64,000 nt of DNA from Adiantum capillus-veneris (Eukaryota; Streptophyta; Polypodiopsida; Polypodiales; Pteridaceae), in the NCBI GenBank assembly GCA_014529385.2, contig CM043969.1, positions 70,005,176-70,069,175 on the forward strand, written 5' to 3'. The notes below the pieces were generated by a model. That model did not search any database, had not been told where the DNA came from, and worked only from the letters and a program-made list of their open reading frames with translations. Of the stretch, positions 11,480 to 22,535 are shown one piece after another. Position numbers and translations under genes: made by a program. Numbering within the stretch: the first letter of the stretch is position 1; each line of letters opens with the position of its first letter.

Positions 11480-11645
11480 CGCCCAGGTAAGTGGGCGGGC
11501 CACTAGATATGTACACATATTCTTTTGTAAAAACCTAATAAGAACTCACTATGCTCTACACATTACAGTAGATCGAGTTCACCATATCGTCATGCTCTTC
11601 TTCTCGCACTCTTTCTCGCGTCGCACTTCCGCTCGTATTCCTTCA
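11454..11645 (+). repeat. 3' LTR of copia A1
   Basis: 192 bp, TGTTGGGG to CCTTCA, directly after the polypurine tract AAGTGGGAGGT and followed by the CATAT duplication. It differs from the 5' LTR at 15 positions by hand count. Confidence 0.95.
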
Positions 11646-11699
11646 CATATATGTTGTCTTGTTTGGATGGATGCAGGTAAGGACTCTATCTTATCTTGG

Positions 11700-12150
11700 A
11701 AAGTCAGCACTTTTAAGCACTATGAGGCTTTTAAAAGTGTTTAGGGTGCTTCAAAAATGCCTAGAAGTGCTTCAAAATGCCCTTGTTAAGCACTCAATAG
11801 CAGTCTAGAGAAATTAAATGTGCCCTCAAGTGCTTAGAAGTGCTTACAAGCTTCAATAAGCACTTTGAAGCACTTCTAAGAACTTGAGGGCACTTTGAAA
11901 CACTTATTAGCACTTTGAGAGTTTTCAATGTGTGCTTCAAAGTGCTTCCAAGTGCCCTTGTTAAGCACTTTAGAGCAGTTGGATATCCCATCAAGTGCTT
12001 AGAAGTGCTTGCAAGCTTTAATAAGACCTTTGAAGCACTCTAAGGCACTTTGAAGCACTTTGAGGCTTTTCAAAGTGTTTAGAAGTGTGATTCGAAGTGC
12101 TTTGAAATGATTAGAAGTGCTTCCAAGTGCTTAACTATTGATGAAAATTC
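11700..12150. repeat. Degenerate AAGTGCTT / AAGCACTT array
   Basis: Within about 450 bases I count nine exact AAGTGCTT and four exact AAGCACTT (its reverse complement), plus many one-base variants such as AAGTGCCC. Many occur in pairs spaced 2 bases apart, as in AAGTGCTTAGAAGTGCTT. A larger direct period of roughly 180 bases is visible: TTGTTAAGCACT recurs near 11784 and 11963 with similar downstream text. No coding sequence is present. Because motifs lie in both orientations the stretch could fold on itself. Function is unknown. Confidence 0.8.
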
Positions 12151-12981
12151 ATGTAATTGTTAAACTGTACTTGCATAGCATGACTTCCTCCTTCATATTT
12201 TCATCATTTAATGACACACCACTCAGGATCAACACCCTTGTGGGTACGTCTCAGCTTTTGCTACTAGATGTGAGCAAGTCAATGTTGCAAGCTCTCACAA
12301 TTTAAGTGCATTAGGCCAACCTTTTATTATAAGTATAAAATAATTTTCCTTAGAAAGCCCAACTAAAACGGAGGGTACGTCAATTTTTAAACACAAGTTA
12401 TTAAAGGTAGACAATGTACAGTGCATAGAAAATATTTGTTTGTGTTCACCAAGCCCTTACAAATAGCGTTATTTCAAAACGCAAGTCGGAAGGGCCCAGA
12501 TAAAAGGTAGATAATCTTCAGATTTAGGAGCTCCTGATTGCAGGCCGATATCTACCAAGAAAGAGAGACCTTGCTCGAGCTAGTTTGGTGGCTCCAGCTA
12601 ACTGAGAAGGTCCAGCAAGAGAGTCAAGGAGTTCAGCAGAGAAGACAACGTTGGCGCGGAATGGGCCAAGAACTTGATGTGGAGGTTGAGGTCGTTCCAG
12701 CAAGGTGGTGATGACAGATCATGGAGCATATGTGCAGATCAGTATGTTGTTCATTAAGTTGCAATACGGCACATCAACAAGTGGTTTCTATGGCACAAAC
12801 TAGCATTCCGCAGCAAGGCAGCTCGTGGATGGGGCGAGTGGTCGCCGGGCTACAGAGAAAGTCTCAATGGGCAGCTAGGGCCCCATGGGAAAGGCAAATC
12901 AGCATTTTTAAAAAATTTTTTTTTTGGGGGGGGGGGTCCCCCAAAAGGGGTCGTTCTTCTTAGCAAAAATACAGCAACAGG

Positions 12982-13037
<56 letters not shown>

Positions 13038-13396
13038 ATTTCCTCAACTTGTGAGATCAAAACCTAGCAATTGCATTTATAGGGTTTTGTGAGCACACGA
13101 GAGATCCTAAGAGAAGAACAAGGAAAATAAGAGAATTTCCTAATGCTTCAACATATAGAAAAAACTCAAAGAGTGATCAATATCTACTCCATGGTTCTCA
13201 AAGTCAAGTCTCAATAGCACTCATGAGAAATGTAGACAAGGCTACCTCCAAGTATTCTCCTATTTTGAACATTTGTTATCAGCTTTTATAACAAAAAGAT
13301 ATGTCAAATATTTGTTCACCGAATTTGTAAGGAAATTTTGATTTCAAACAAGAAAAAGGAAAATAAATCTTGGTTTTGTGAAATGAGAATATGAGA

Positions 13397-13461
<65 letters not shown>

Positions 13462-14142
13462 ATCTCTCTTTAATCATCTTTTGTTTCTCTCAATTTGTTT
13501 TCACATACCCTCTCCTACCTCTCTCTAATTCATTTGCACTAATTACCTTCTAAAGGCCATCATCAATTCTCTCCTTAAATCGTCAATAATGTCACAATCC
13601 ACTGGCAAAGACAATAGAGTGAACAAATCCATTTTGACCGTAGAGTTGCTACATGCCAAAAATATATTGTAGGCAAACTTGAAAATGTTGTAGGCTACAC
13701 TAAAAGGCAACCATTTTAGGAATCTTGAAAGAGTATTGTCCAAAATGGTAGTAGCCTTTGAGAGTGAGAGGAGAAGTTTATAAATGCAATGGAAAAAATG
13801 TGAGAAAGTACAAAAACATTTCCATGGGGTTGAAAATGGTTGGATCGTGTGTAGTCCATTAAAATGGATAGCTGTAGGGTTGCAATTGATTCACTCATTT
13901 TGGTTTTTCATAGCTATACAATGTTTTCAATGACTATGAAATTTAGATTCTACCTTACTTCTTACCCTTGCTCGCTTTTAGCTACTCATACTCTGCTCTT
14001 AAATGATAGCACCCGGTTCCAAGATAGATTAACTTGGAATCATAAACACGATCTTGAGTAGTTAGCTAACCCATCACAACCTCACTAAGACAAGAGACAT
14101 GTAATGCAAACTTGGAATGAATGTTTACTCATGAAAGGAGAT
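12151..14142. other. No gene seen; two long (GA)n tracts and homopolymers
   Basis: No protein family is recognisable. A T run followed by a run of about 10-11 G sits near 12913-12938, then CCCCC and AAAAGGGG. (GA)n microsatellites lie at 12988-13036 and 13401-13459, only about 365 bases apart on the same strand. Confidence 0.55.
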
Positions 14143-15250
14143 TTAAGTAACTCTACAACTTTGCACCATTACATGTGGGATAATTCCAATTGCCCGGTTC
14201 TCTTGAGTCAAAGGAGGTTGTTGGCCCAACACTGGTTGAGTCTTGCCTTCCTTTTGAACCACATTATTTGAGCCTATTTGGTATCTCGATGGTGGTGGCA
14301 AAGGTTGAACCCCTAAAGGAGGTCCGTTCGGTCTTCCCTCATGTAATTTTGTTGTGGAAATACTCATTTGTCTCATGGTTGGTATACTTTGCTCGATCGA
14401 TCAAGAAACGTGGCACATTTTCTCGTGGTGGTGGTTGTCGTACATTTGAGTTTTGTCAATAGCTTTGGTTCATTCTCTTGATCACTGCTTTGACCATTTG
14501 ATCAACATTTGGCATATTTGTGGTTTGAATACTACGCTTTGTTGTGGATTCACTTGTGGTAGAAGAGGCACTGCTGGTCATATTGTCCACATCTTCCATT
14601 ACCTCTCCATAAACCTTACAATTGCTAACTAGATACAATGCTTCTCTAGTGACTTGCTCAAATGTGGTGCAAGTTTTTGAGTGCAGGTCCTTTTCAAGAG
14701 TCTCATTCCTTGAGCCCTCTATGACAAGAACTGATAATCTCCCATCTTGCAGTAGCTCTTGATGTATTGCTTAAAGCAAAGTGAAGCTTCCTTCACTTCT
14801 CGTTCTCTTTCTGCTTGAAAGCATAGATTTAGGATACAATGTTGTGCTTGATTCCCATTTTAGAGAATTTCTCATCAAATTCTTGCAAAAGTTGTTTTTT
14901 ATTTGGAAAATCTTTGCTATTCAATGGTTGGAACCACATTAAAGCCATTCCTTCCAATGTTAGGACAAATCCTTCATACTGAGTACAAAAATCTGTCACT
15001 TGTTTAGCTCCTCGCAAAACTTGTTTAAAGAGTGAAACATGTGCATATAGATCCCCTGCCCCATTTTACTTCTTGGAAACACAAATTTCTACTTGTGATG
15101 GTCACATTCGTCGTGCTTCTGCAACCATTCTCACAACTCTAGGTTCTCTTACAAGGACATCTCTAGCCTCATAACCCCCACTAGGAGATCTAGTTGGAGT
15201 TCTCTTTGTGGCTCTCTCCTTAGATCGCACATATCTTGGAACTCTTGTCG
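14143..15250 (-). pseudogene. Eroded Ty3/gypsy-type gag, minus strand
   Basis: On the minus strand, 15017-14829 reads as a gypsy capsid segment: FCTQYEGFVLTLEGMALMWF, then a QLLQEFDEKF motif, the usual capsid pattern before the zinc knuckle. Further along the minus strand (14638-14456 and 14376-14143) are low-complexity Ser/Thr-rich and Pro/Gln-rich frames, as expected for the C-terminal half of gag. Stops and frame shifts separate the parts. No zinc knuckle, protease or LTR can be placed with confidence. Confidence 0.55.
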
Positions 15251-16350
15251 TATAGATTATTCTTGGAACTTCACTACCCTGTATGTGGCCATTGGGACCC
15301 TTGAACCCAAGGATCCCATCAGTCTAGGCACTAAAACTACAGTTGACCAAATAAGTCAATCATTCTCGTTCTATCTAAACTCAATCCTTCCGTTTCTGGT
15401 CTTGTATCCAGAAACGTTGTATCCAATACAGTAGGCCTAAATGTGATTGGAGTGACATAATACTGATGGAGTAGGCCTCCAACGTATATAAGGCAATCAT
15501 TCTCGTTCTATCTAAACTCAGTCCTTCCGTTTCTGGTCTTGTATCCAATACAATAGGCCTAAATGTGATTGGAGTGACATAATACTGATGGAGTAGGCCT
15601 CCAACGTATGTATGTCCCTCTAGCTTCTTGTGGTCTATTGTGGAGTACCTACACCCATATTTATCAAGTTTGATTACATGGGTATCTCTGCCTTCAGCGT
15701 ATGTAAAAATATACAATCGTTTGTGCTCTAAAAACTCTCCAACATAGGGTGCACTTATAATAGAGAATGTGCTCTTTGTTATGGTACTTGTACAAACCCA
15801 CATGAATTTTGTCTGTGTTGACTCATGATATCTTGTTTACTCGCCTTAGCTTCACATTTGGAATATCCAATGTAGGTGGCTTATCCTCAGGCTGTACATC
15901 AACTTTTTCTTTTGTTTATGTCATTTGTCCACAATATATGGAATTTTCACAACTAGATACATTATCCCCTCAACATCATCAAAGTATTAATCACCATTGT
16001 AGTCTATAGGCACTAGGTCCTTGAACTAACTAAGTCTCTCCTCTAGCTTTATGTGATAGAAATCCATATTGTCTTTGTAAATTTTTACACTTTGGTAATT
16101 TTCAAACTTGTATTTCAAGTGCAATAATTTCATTGTTGGTGCTGGTTGGGATGGTCATGCTCCCTTGTTTGTCCCCTCTTTAAAACTCACACTTTTGTAT
16201 CCCTCAGCCACTCTCTTCAATGAAAATATCGCCAACTTGGTTTCCTATAATAGGGGTTTCTACCATGGTACAATCTACCTGATCTCAAATACATTAAAAA
16301 AAGCACTCTTGCAGAACCCTGACCTGTTACCTCTTTAATTGCTTCCAAGT
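15251..16350. other. Unrecognised stretch with a 137-bp tandem duplication
   Basis: CATTCTCGTTCTATCTAAAC begins at 15361 and again at 15498, and the units stay similar through the phrase GTAGGCCTCCAACGTAT. The first unit carries a 15-base internal insertion (a repeat of part of GTATCCAGAAACGTT). A 140-residue minus-strand frame (15803-15381) covers the array but matches no family I know. It could be part of the same eroded element as the gag next to it. Confidence 0.55.
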
Positions 16351-16850
16351 CCTTGACTTGGAATCACTTCAAGCTACAATGCTCAAGGCCTTGCAATCTG
16401 TACAAAAAAACACTCAGTGGCTATGAGTTTACAACCACTCTGTTAGTCAAAGTTTTTGAACCAACCAAAAAAACCCCTTTTTGGACCCTTTTACTAAGTC
16501 TAGGTTAGTCCACATCATTTAGAAATGCCCCATGTGGTTACGCATACACCCAAGTAACTTTTCTACATGCTAGTGTATGATTCCTTCCACCTAGGCATCT
16601 TATACTATGGATAATACATATCAAGACATAGGATAAAGCCCAAAAAAACCCTCCCCTTGGGGTTTAAACTTTGCCTACTGAAAATTATGACACACTCCAA
16701 TCAAGGAGCATGCATCCCCAATCCACAAATAGATATCACTCCAATCCAAGAGCCAAGAACAAAATCACTCCAATCCTAGAGCTATGCAAGTCTTCAATCC
16801 AAGAGCTTGCAAAAATTCATCCCCTCCAAAAATATCAACAAGTCTGGGAC
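16351..16850. other. No gene seen; host side of the G1 insertion
   Basis: AT-rich sequence without a recognisable gene. It ends in GGGAC (16846-16850), the left target duplication of the gypsy element G1. The host sequence resumes at 22536. Confidence 0.55.
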
Positions 16851-17003
16851 TGTCAGGGCAACGGCAAGGCCGGACTAGACAAGGGCAAGGCCGGGCTAGG
16901 CAGTGTGGAAAGGGAGTCCAACTAGGGCAAAGGGCTAGGAGCCATTCTATATAGTGGGTGGTTGAGAGGTGGACTCCTAGGTTCTAGTTCCCCTTGTCTA
17001 ACA
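16851..17003 (+). repeat. 5' LTR of G1
   Basis: 153 bp, TGTCAGGG to GTCTAACA, with a TATA-like CTATATAG near 16949. The 3' copy lacks 4 bases in the GGGCTAGGC region. Confidence 0.93.
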
Positions 17004-17004
17004 T

Positions 17005-17017
17005 TGGTATCAAGAGC
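17005..17017 (+). promoter_or_regulatory. Primer-binding site of G1
   Basis: TGGTATCAAGAGC follows the LTR after one base. It is the initiator tRNA-Met type with one extra A. Confidence 0.75.
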
Positions 17018-17836
17018 AAGGTTACTATTTTTGGGAAGGGACAGCTGTGGTGTTGGAGAGCCACACAAATTTTTGCATGCTTTTGCATGTCGCGGTCAAG
17101 AAGGCCGTGGAGCTCACCCCCTGTGAGGACGACGACGAGGAGGATTGGGTGGGCAACCCCTCTTGGAAAGAGACGCTGTCAAAACCTGACCTGCACCGAA
17201 TCTCGCCCTCTCGAGCTTGACGGCATCGCGCAGGTGCGCTGAGCGTTTCACATGCCTGAAGCAGCGGCTCTCGACTACCACCCTAGGCGTGGGGAACAAA
17301 AGCTCCCACCTCGCGTTGTCTGCGGACCTCCATCATTGTGTGGAGCTTCTCTTTTCACACCCGATGGGCGCCCAACCCTTTGGGGTTAGTGGCTACAATA
17401 TTTTTTTCCCAACCAAGGGACGGTACCCACAGTGGGGTACCCCCCCCCCCCCCCCCCCCCCTCCCTCTTGTGAAGCTTCTGGTGAAGCTAGGCATACTGA
17501 CAGATCCAAGCAAGGGAAAGGCTGGGAAATACAAAGGGAAGGTGCTACTTGTGTTGTGTATCCTGCATATTATTGTTTCGTACCTTCATTCAAATCGTCA
17601 GCAAGATATCCAAAATACACAGACCAAGTGCAGTACGGGTGCTCAAGGCAAACACACCTACACTATCAAATTGTTTTCTTGGAGCCCGGAGCAAGATTAC
17701 ATCCTCAACGGCAATTGGAGCACGAACGAAATTAGCAAGGCTAATTATCAATATCAACGGGATTCTTTATCGGTATTTACCAGTTGCGGTACATCAGGTA
17801 TTTTTCTTGTTATTCCTTCCAATGCACTGTGTCGCC
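17018..17836 (+). other. Leader of G1 with a GC-rich segment and a 22-base C run
   Basis: The segment 17090-17340 is clearly richer in GC than the rest of the window. One frame of it reads VKKAVELTPCEDDDEEDW and stays open to a stop at 17218. An uninterrupted run of 22 C lies at 17440-17461. I recognise no protein, and the GC-rich part may be foreign to the element. Confidence 0.5.
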
Positions 17837-18723
17837 ATGGATTCAGATATCAATATGACTTTTGATTTCGAGCAAAATACACATGATCCTACCCATGATG
17901 GCTCACAGCTGGATGCTCTCACGGAGAGTGCCCGCGACGCTATAGCAGGTGACGACACTTATGAATTACTCGACATTCAAGAATTTCGTGCACTTCAGAC
18001 ACGCATATTAGTCATGGAAGGAAATTTTAAATCTTTAAATGAAAATGTCACTAAATTATCCATGTTAGTGATCCAATTAATGCAACAGCAGTCCAAGGGT
18101 CCTGTTGACATGCACATGCATGAGCACGTTGCTACACAGGGGCAAGGCCCTTCTAATCAGGGACAAGGTCCAACTGCTAATACTTTGCACACTCTCACTG
18201 CAAAAGAAGTGGATGAGTTGTTGAAAAATACCAAACCACCGACGTTTAAGGGAGAAGACCGCGATCGCAATAAGGATGCAGTGAATATCTTTCTCAGCAA
18301 GTGGGATGGAAAGAGAAATTATGTTTTCAATGTTTAGGAAGCGGTCATGGCAAAAAGGATTGTCCCAAGGGGAAATCTGCTGCTCATGGCAAGGAGAAAG
18401 CAGTGCACACAGTGCAATTGCTACCTCTCGAGTCTTCCTCACGATTCTCTACAATGGAAGTAACACACACCAAGGTGGTGCATGAATGTTGTCTCACAGC
18501 TTCCATGTGGCAACAGACCTTCGGACCACATGAGTTAGTACGTATGCATGGATCTCTGCAAGGGCACAAGGTGCGCATCTTGGTCGATGACGGTGCTACT
18601 CATAATTTTATCAATTATGGATTGGTGAAAAAACTCAAATTGCCTCAAACTCCGAGTACCCACCGCTACAAGGTAGCAATGATGAATGGACATGATACCG
18701 AAATCTGGGATACTCAAGTCTGA
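17837..18723 (+). pseudogene. Gag and protease of G1 with the capsid core deleted
   Basis: The likely start is the ATG at 17837 (MDSDINMTFDFEQ). The N-terminal half has a probable coiled coil (LQTRILVMEGNFKSLNENVT) and a Gln-rich linker, then PPTFKGED and a short capsid start. At about 18300 it jumps straight to the zinc knuckle CFQCLGSGHGKKDC (18322-18363) in another frame. The 200 or so residues of capsid normally between them are absent. The protease follows, with the active site LVDDGATHNFI (first Asp at 18586), and ends at a TGA at 18721. The Asp-Asp-Gly form differs from the common Asp-Ser-Gly. Confidence 0.85.
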
Positions 18724-18732
18724 GTTGTTCCG

Positions 18733-19227
18733 TTGGAAGTACAAGGTTACTCCACATCCTTGGATTTTCAGGTTATAAACATGGAGAGGGCATACGTGCT
18801 CCTTGGTAGGGAATGGTTGCATAGCCCAGGACCATCACTGAAGCGTAGCTATGAGCACAACAGCTTGATGTTTGAATCCCCTGGTGCACATGTGTTTTTG
18901 TTAAGAGAGAAGGATGTACCTTCTTCACCATTGATATGTACAGCTGAGCTTATGCAGCTCGTTTCTGATAATGAAATAGATCAAGTTTTCTTGTGTTACT
19001 CATCGTCTCATTTTCTCTCTAACATTGAATGTGTTGAACATTCCTCAACGCCGCATGCTTCTCTCTCATCTCTTCCACCAATGGCTACTTCCAAACAAGC
19101 AAACGTTGCTAGTGAGTTACAAAAATTATTAAAGGAATTTCAAGATGTTTTTCCTAATGATTTTCCACCAGGATTATCGCCGACACGATCGGTGCAACAT
19201 AGCATCGATGTGGTTTGCAGGCAGTAA
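18733..19227 (+). pseudogene. Protease end and RT connection of G1
   Basis: This continues the protease after the TGA at 18721: the VLLGREWLHSPGPS motif (hydrophobic, then Gly-Arg-Glu-Trp-Leu) is the gypsy protease end. The last part, LLKEFQDVFPNDFPPGLSP, is the usual approach to RT. The frame closes at a TAA (19225) just before the PPYRMS segment that begins the RT fingers. Confidence 0.85.
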
Positions 19228-19251
19228 ATCGTTAGTAAACCGCCCTACCGT

Positions 19252-20001
19252 ATGAGTTACTCTGAAGCTGCTGAGGTGGAACGTCAGCTTACTGACTACC
19301 TTAGCAAAGGGTTTATCCAACCTAGTTCTTCACCATGGGCTTCTCCTATCCTACTAGTGAAGAAAAAAGAATACAGTATACGCATGTGCGTAGACTATCG
19401 CGGCTTAAATGCGGTTACTGTTAAAAACAAGTATCCATTGCCATGCGTGAATGATTTGTTCGACAAACTCACTCATGCTCGTATTTTTACGAAAATATAC
19501 TTGCGATCAAGTTATCACCAAGTCCGTATTCGACTTGCTGATATACCCAAAACTGCATTCCGAACAAGGTTTGGACACTACGAGTTTTTGGTGATGCCCT
19601 TTGGGTTAACCAATGCGCACGCAACATTCATGACACTTATGGATAGTGTCTTGAAGCTGTATTTGGGCAAATTTTTCATTGTTTTTCTCGATGACATTCT
19701 AGTCTACAGTGATTTTGAAGAAGAACACTTACAACATCTGAGGCAGGTGTTCGAATTGTTACGAACAAATAAATTATATGCCAAGGAATCTAAGTGTGAT
19801 TTTCTGAAAGAAGAAATTCACTATCTTGGGCATGTTATTTCAGCTAATGGTCTATATACGGATCAATCCAAAGTGGATAAAATCCGACAGTGGCCTTCTC
19901 CTAAAAATCTGGAAGAGTTACATATTTTTTTAGGATTTGCAGGTTTTTATCGAAGGTTTGTTAAAAACTATGCTAATATTGATGTTGCCATGATGGATTA
20001 A
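19252..20001 (+). CDS. Reverse transcriptase domain of G1
   Basis: This 249-residue open frame covers the whole gypsy RT palm: MCVDYRGLNAVTVKNKYPLP near residue 43, FTKIYLRSSYHQVRI near residue 80, FLVMPFGLTNAHATFM near residue 110, and the catalytic FLDD box (D147, D148) before ILVYSD. Motif A reads KIYLRSSYHQ where gypsy elements have K-I-D-L; the first catalytic Asp is replaced by Tyr, which should abolish polymerase activity. A TAA/TAG-flanked stop then separates it from RNase H. It is a fragment of the broken polyprotein, not a free gene. Confidence 0.85.
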   Translation: MSYSEAAEVERQLTDYLSKGFIQPSSSPWASPILLVKKKEYSIRMCVDYRGLNAVTVKNKYPLPCVNDLFDKLTHARIFTKIYLRSSYHQVRIRLADIPKTAFRTRFGHYEFLVMPFGLTNAHATFMTLMDSVLKLYLGKFFIVFLDDILVYSDFEEEHLQHLRQVFELLRTNKLYAKESKCDFLKEEIHYLGHVISANGLYTDQSKVDKIRQWPSPKNLEELHIFLGFAGFYRRFVKNYANIDVAMMD

Positions 20002-20668
20002 TTGAAAGGAAAAGGCAAAGCTTTTCAGTGGGGACCTGCTCAACATCACAATTTCGACACGCTCAAGGATGCATTAGCTACATCTCCCATACTAGCTATT
20101 GTAGATCCTTTGAAACCATTCGTTTTGTAAATGGATGCAAGTGACTGTGCTATTGGAGCAATCCTGTTACAAGGCGGACGACCAAATTGCATTTGAAAGT
20201 AAGAAGCTTGATGCAGCTCAACAAAACTACTCTGCTTATGAGCGCGAACTCTAAGCAATAGTGTCTGCCTTAAAAACATGGCGGCATTATTTGTATGGTG
20301 CTTAGTTTGAGATTGTGTTTGACCATGAAAGCATCAAATGGTTTACACAACAAACTGATTTGAAGGGTCGGAAAGCCAGGTGGGCCGAGATTCTTCAGGA
20401 ATATGACGCCAAGCTCTGGTATCGTAAAGGACGATACAATGTGGTGGCTAATGCTCTAAGTCGTATGCCGGAGATCAATTCTCTCTTGTTCACGAAACTT
20501 CGTAGTGAATTTTTGGATTCTCTCAAAGGCAAATATGAGCATGATGAAGCATATTCCAAAGTGTGGAGCCATGTACAAATGAGGGATCCTTCTCACTCCA
20601 ATGATAGTAGTGTAACGTTAACCTCCACACATAGTTCTCCTCTATGGAGTGATGAACTACAACAATAG
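20002..20668 (+). pseudogene. RNase H of G1, several stops
   Basis: Recognisable pieces in order are GPAQHHNFDTLKDAL, then MDASDCAIGAIL after a stop, KTWRHYLYGA, and the open piece from 20315 with WAEILQEYDAKLWYRKG and VANALSRMP. At least three in-frame stops and one frame shift separate them. The order matches gypsy RNase H. Confidence 0.85.
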
Positions 20669-21511
20669 AAGCATTTCACCATCGACAATGGGTACCTACT
20701 CCATAAGGGGAGAGTTTGTGTACCGACGGACACAGACATTCGTCGCCAAATTCTTTATGAATGTCATGATATTCCAAGTGCAGGGCACCCGAGTATTAGA
20801 AAGACTTATGATCTTGTACGATGTCAGTTTTACTAGCCAAGTTTACATGGCTTTGTTCAAGCTTATGTCTTGCATTGCCAAAAATGTCAAGTTAACAAAG
20901 CAGAGCGCCTGAAAGCAGATGGACTCTTACATTCTTTAGAGATTCCCAATGGAAAATGGAAAAGTATCTCTATGGACTGTATTGTGGGTTTACCAACCAC
21001 TGTACGAGGTCATGACTTGGTATGGGTGGTCGTAGACCAGTTGACTAAACTATGTAAGTTTATTCCAACCAAATCAACGGTTAAGACTCCAGAACTAGCC
21101 AAGTTATTTGTGGACAATCTATACAAGTTGTATGGTTTGCCAAGTAACATTGTCAGTGATCGTGATCCCAAGTTTAACAGTCATTTTTGGAGGGCTGTGT
21201 TCAAACGATTGGGTACACAACTAAACCTCAGTTCAGTCAATCATCCAGAAATAGATGGTCAGACTGAACGAGTTAACCAAGTGCCAGGGGATATGCTAAG
21301 AGCATATGTTAGCAAAAAACAGTCAGACTGGGAAGAATACTTACCTATTTTCGAGTTTGCCTACAATAGTGCTAAGCATGTCACAACTGGATTTAGTCCT
21401 TTCATGCTCACCTGTTACGGTTTCAACCTAGGTCCCCTGTTACGGTGGGACTGGCAACCGAAAAGCTCCAACAGGTTAAGGATTTTCTCCAAGACCACAT
21501 GGATATGCTAA
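20669..21511 (+). pseudogene. Integrase of G1
   Basis: The zinc domain is visible in fragments (ECHDIPSAGHP, then VLHCQKCQ) with a TAG where Trp is expected. From 20870 a 213-residue frame covers the catalytic core with D36 (SMDCIVG), D97 (VSDRDPKF) and E133 (DGQTERVNQ). Exactly 35 residues lie between the last two. It breaks up after FMLTCYGFNLG, where a short duplicated phrase (GTTACGGT) occurs and the frame is lost. Confidence 0.9.
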
Positions 21512-22044
21512 AACTCGCTCATCAGAATGTTCAACAAGCGTAGGATCGGTATAAGAAGTACGTTGATGAGAAACGTCGACAAGTTAACTTCAAGGAAGGG
21601 GAGGAAGTATTTTTACATGTGCCAGAACATTCGGAAAGTCTAAAAAGTGGGCCAACACCTAAATTATCTCCCCGATATTGTGGGCCTTTCAAAATACTCA
21701 AGCGAGTAGGTGATCGTGCTTACAAATTATTGCTACCTACACATGATTTACGTACGCGTCATCATGTACGTCAACAAGCCTTAATCAAGTGGAAAGATCG
21801 ATTTGAAGAAGGTGCCACTTGGGAAAACATTAGTGTTCTTAAGAAGAAGTTCCCCACTTTTGTAGACGGCTGGCGCGTTACCATGTGGGAACGTGTTCTT
21901 AGAAGATGGGCAGTGAATCACTTAGTAATTACTAAAGTAATTACTACGGTAAACCCGAAGCATATAAATAGGGCCCATTACTTTGATATCGGGTTGGCAA
22001 TTGTTATCACTTGTATTAGCGCTTTGAGCTATAATTGCATTTGA
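21512..22044 (+). pseudogene. Integrase C-terminal domain of G1 with chromodomain-like end
   Basis: After a frame break, SPRYCGPFKILKRVGDRAYK is the GPF/Y domain of gypsy integrases. It runs shortly into QQALIKWKDRFEEGATWEN, the pattern of the chromodomain end (hydrophobic-x-K-W-K, then E-x-A-T-W-E). The link between the two is shorter than usual, suggesting an internal deletion. The chromodomain steers chromovirus insertion to heterochromatin in this family. Confidence 0.8.
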
Positions 22045-22381
22045 GCATCAGTGGCAGTATTATCGGCTACATTTTCCCTCTCTGTAATCATATTCACTGT
22101 AATCTCAATCATGATATATATATATATATATTCCAGTGATATTGACTTCTCAACAGTCTTCTGAATCTGAATCTAAACTTTACTCCAGTCTTTAAGTCTG
22201 ATTCTCATTTCAGTATTCATATTTCAGTCTAGTCACTGATTTCTATCTAGTCTGCTGTCTGAACTCTTCCTACTCTAAGTAGCTGAAATCCTTCAACACT
22301 GGAATTAGCTGTCTTAAGAGATCAACTCCAATTCCAAATTTCATTTTCGAGGACGAAAACTCTTCTTTAAGGGGGGAGTAA

Positions 22382-22530
22382 TGTCAGGACAACGGCAAGG
22401 CTGGACTAGACAAGGGCAAGGCCGGGGCAGTGTGGAAAGGGAGTCCAACTAGAGCAAAGGGCTAGGAGCCATGCTATATAGTGGGTGGTTGGGAGGTGGA
22501 CTCCTAGGTTCTAGTTCCCCTTGTCTAACA
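22382..22530 (+). repeat. 3' LTR of G1
   Basis: 149 bp, TGTCAGGA to GTCTAACA, preceded by the polypurine tract AAGGGGGGAGTAA and followed by GGGAC. Confidence 0.93.
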
Positions 22531-22535
22531 GGGAC

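Larger units (their letters stand above)
6160..11645 (+). mobile_element. Complete but inactive Ty1/copia element, family A copy A1
   Basis: The element is 5486 bp including both LTRs. The 192-bp LTRs run TGTTGGGG to CCTTCA and are flanked by a perfect 5-bp target duplication, CATAT at 6155-6159 and 11646-11650. Internal order is PBS, long leader, gag, protease, integrase, RT, RNase H, polypurine tract, which is the copia order. By hand count the two LTRs differ at 15 of 192 positions (about 8 percent), so this is the older of the two family A copies. Compared with A2 (42832-48383, minus), A1 has at least five small deletions that shift frame, one premature stop, and a deletion of about 50 bp that removes the gag start. 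It cannot encode a polyprotein. Confidence 0.96.
16851..22530 (+). mobile_element. Ty3/gypsy chromovirus-like element G1, inactive
   Basis: The element is 5680 bp. Very short LTRs (153 and 149 bp) are flanked by a perfect 5-bp duplication GGGAC (16846-16850 and 22531-22535). The order is PBS, gag, protease, RT, RNase H, integrase, which is the gypsy order, and the C-terminal tail looks like a chromodomain remnant. By hand count the LTRs differ by 5 substitutions and one 4-bp indel, about 3.4 percent. The gag capsid core is missing, RNase H has several stops, and there are stops before RT and inside the integrase zinc domain, so it is not autonomous. Confidence 0.95.
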
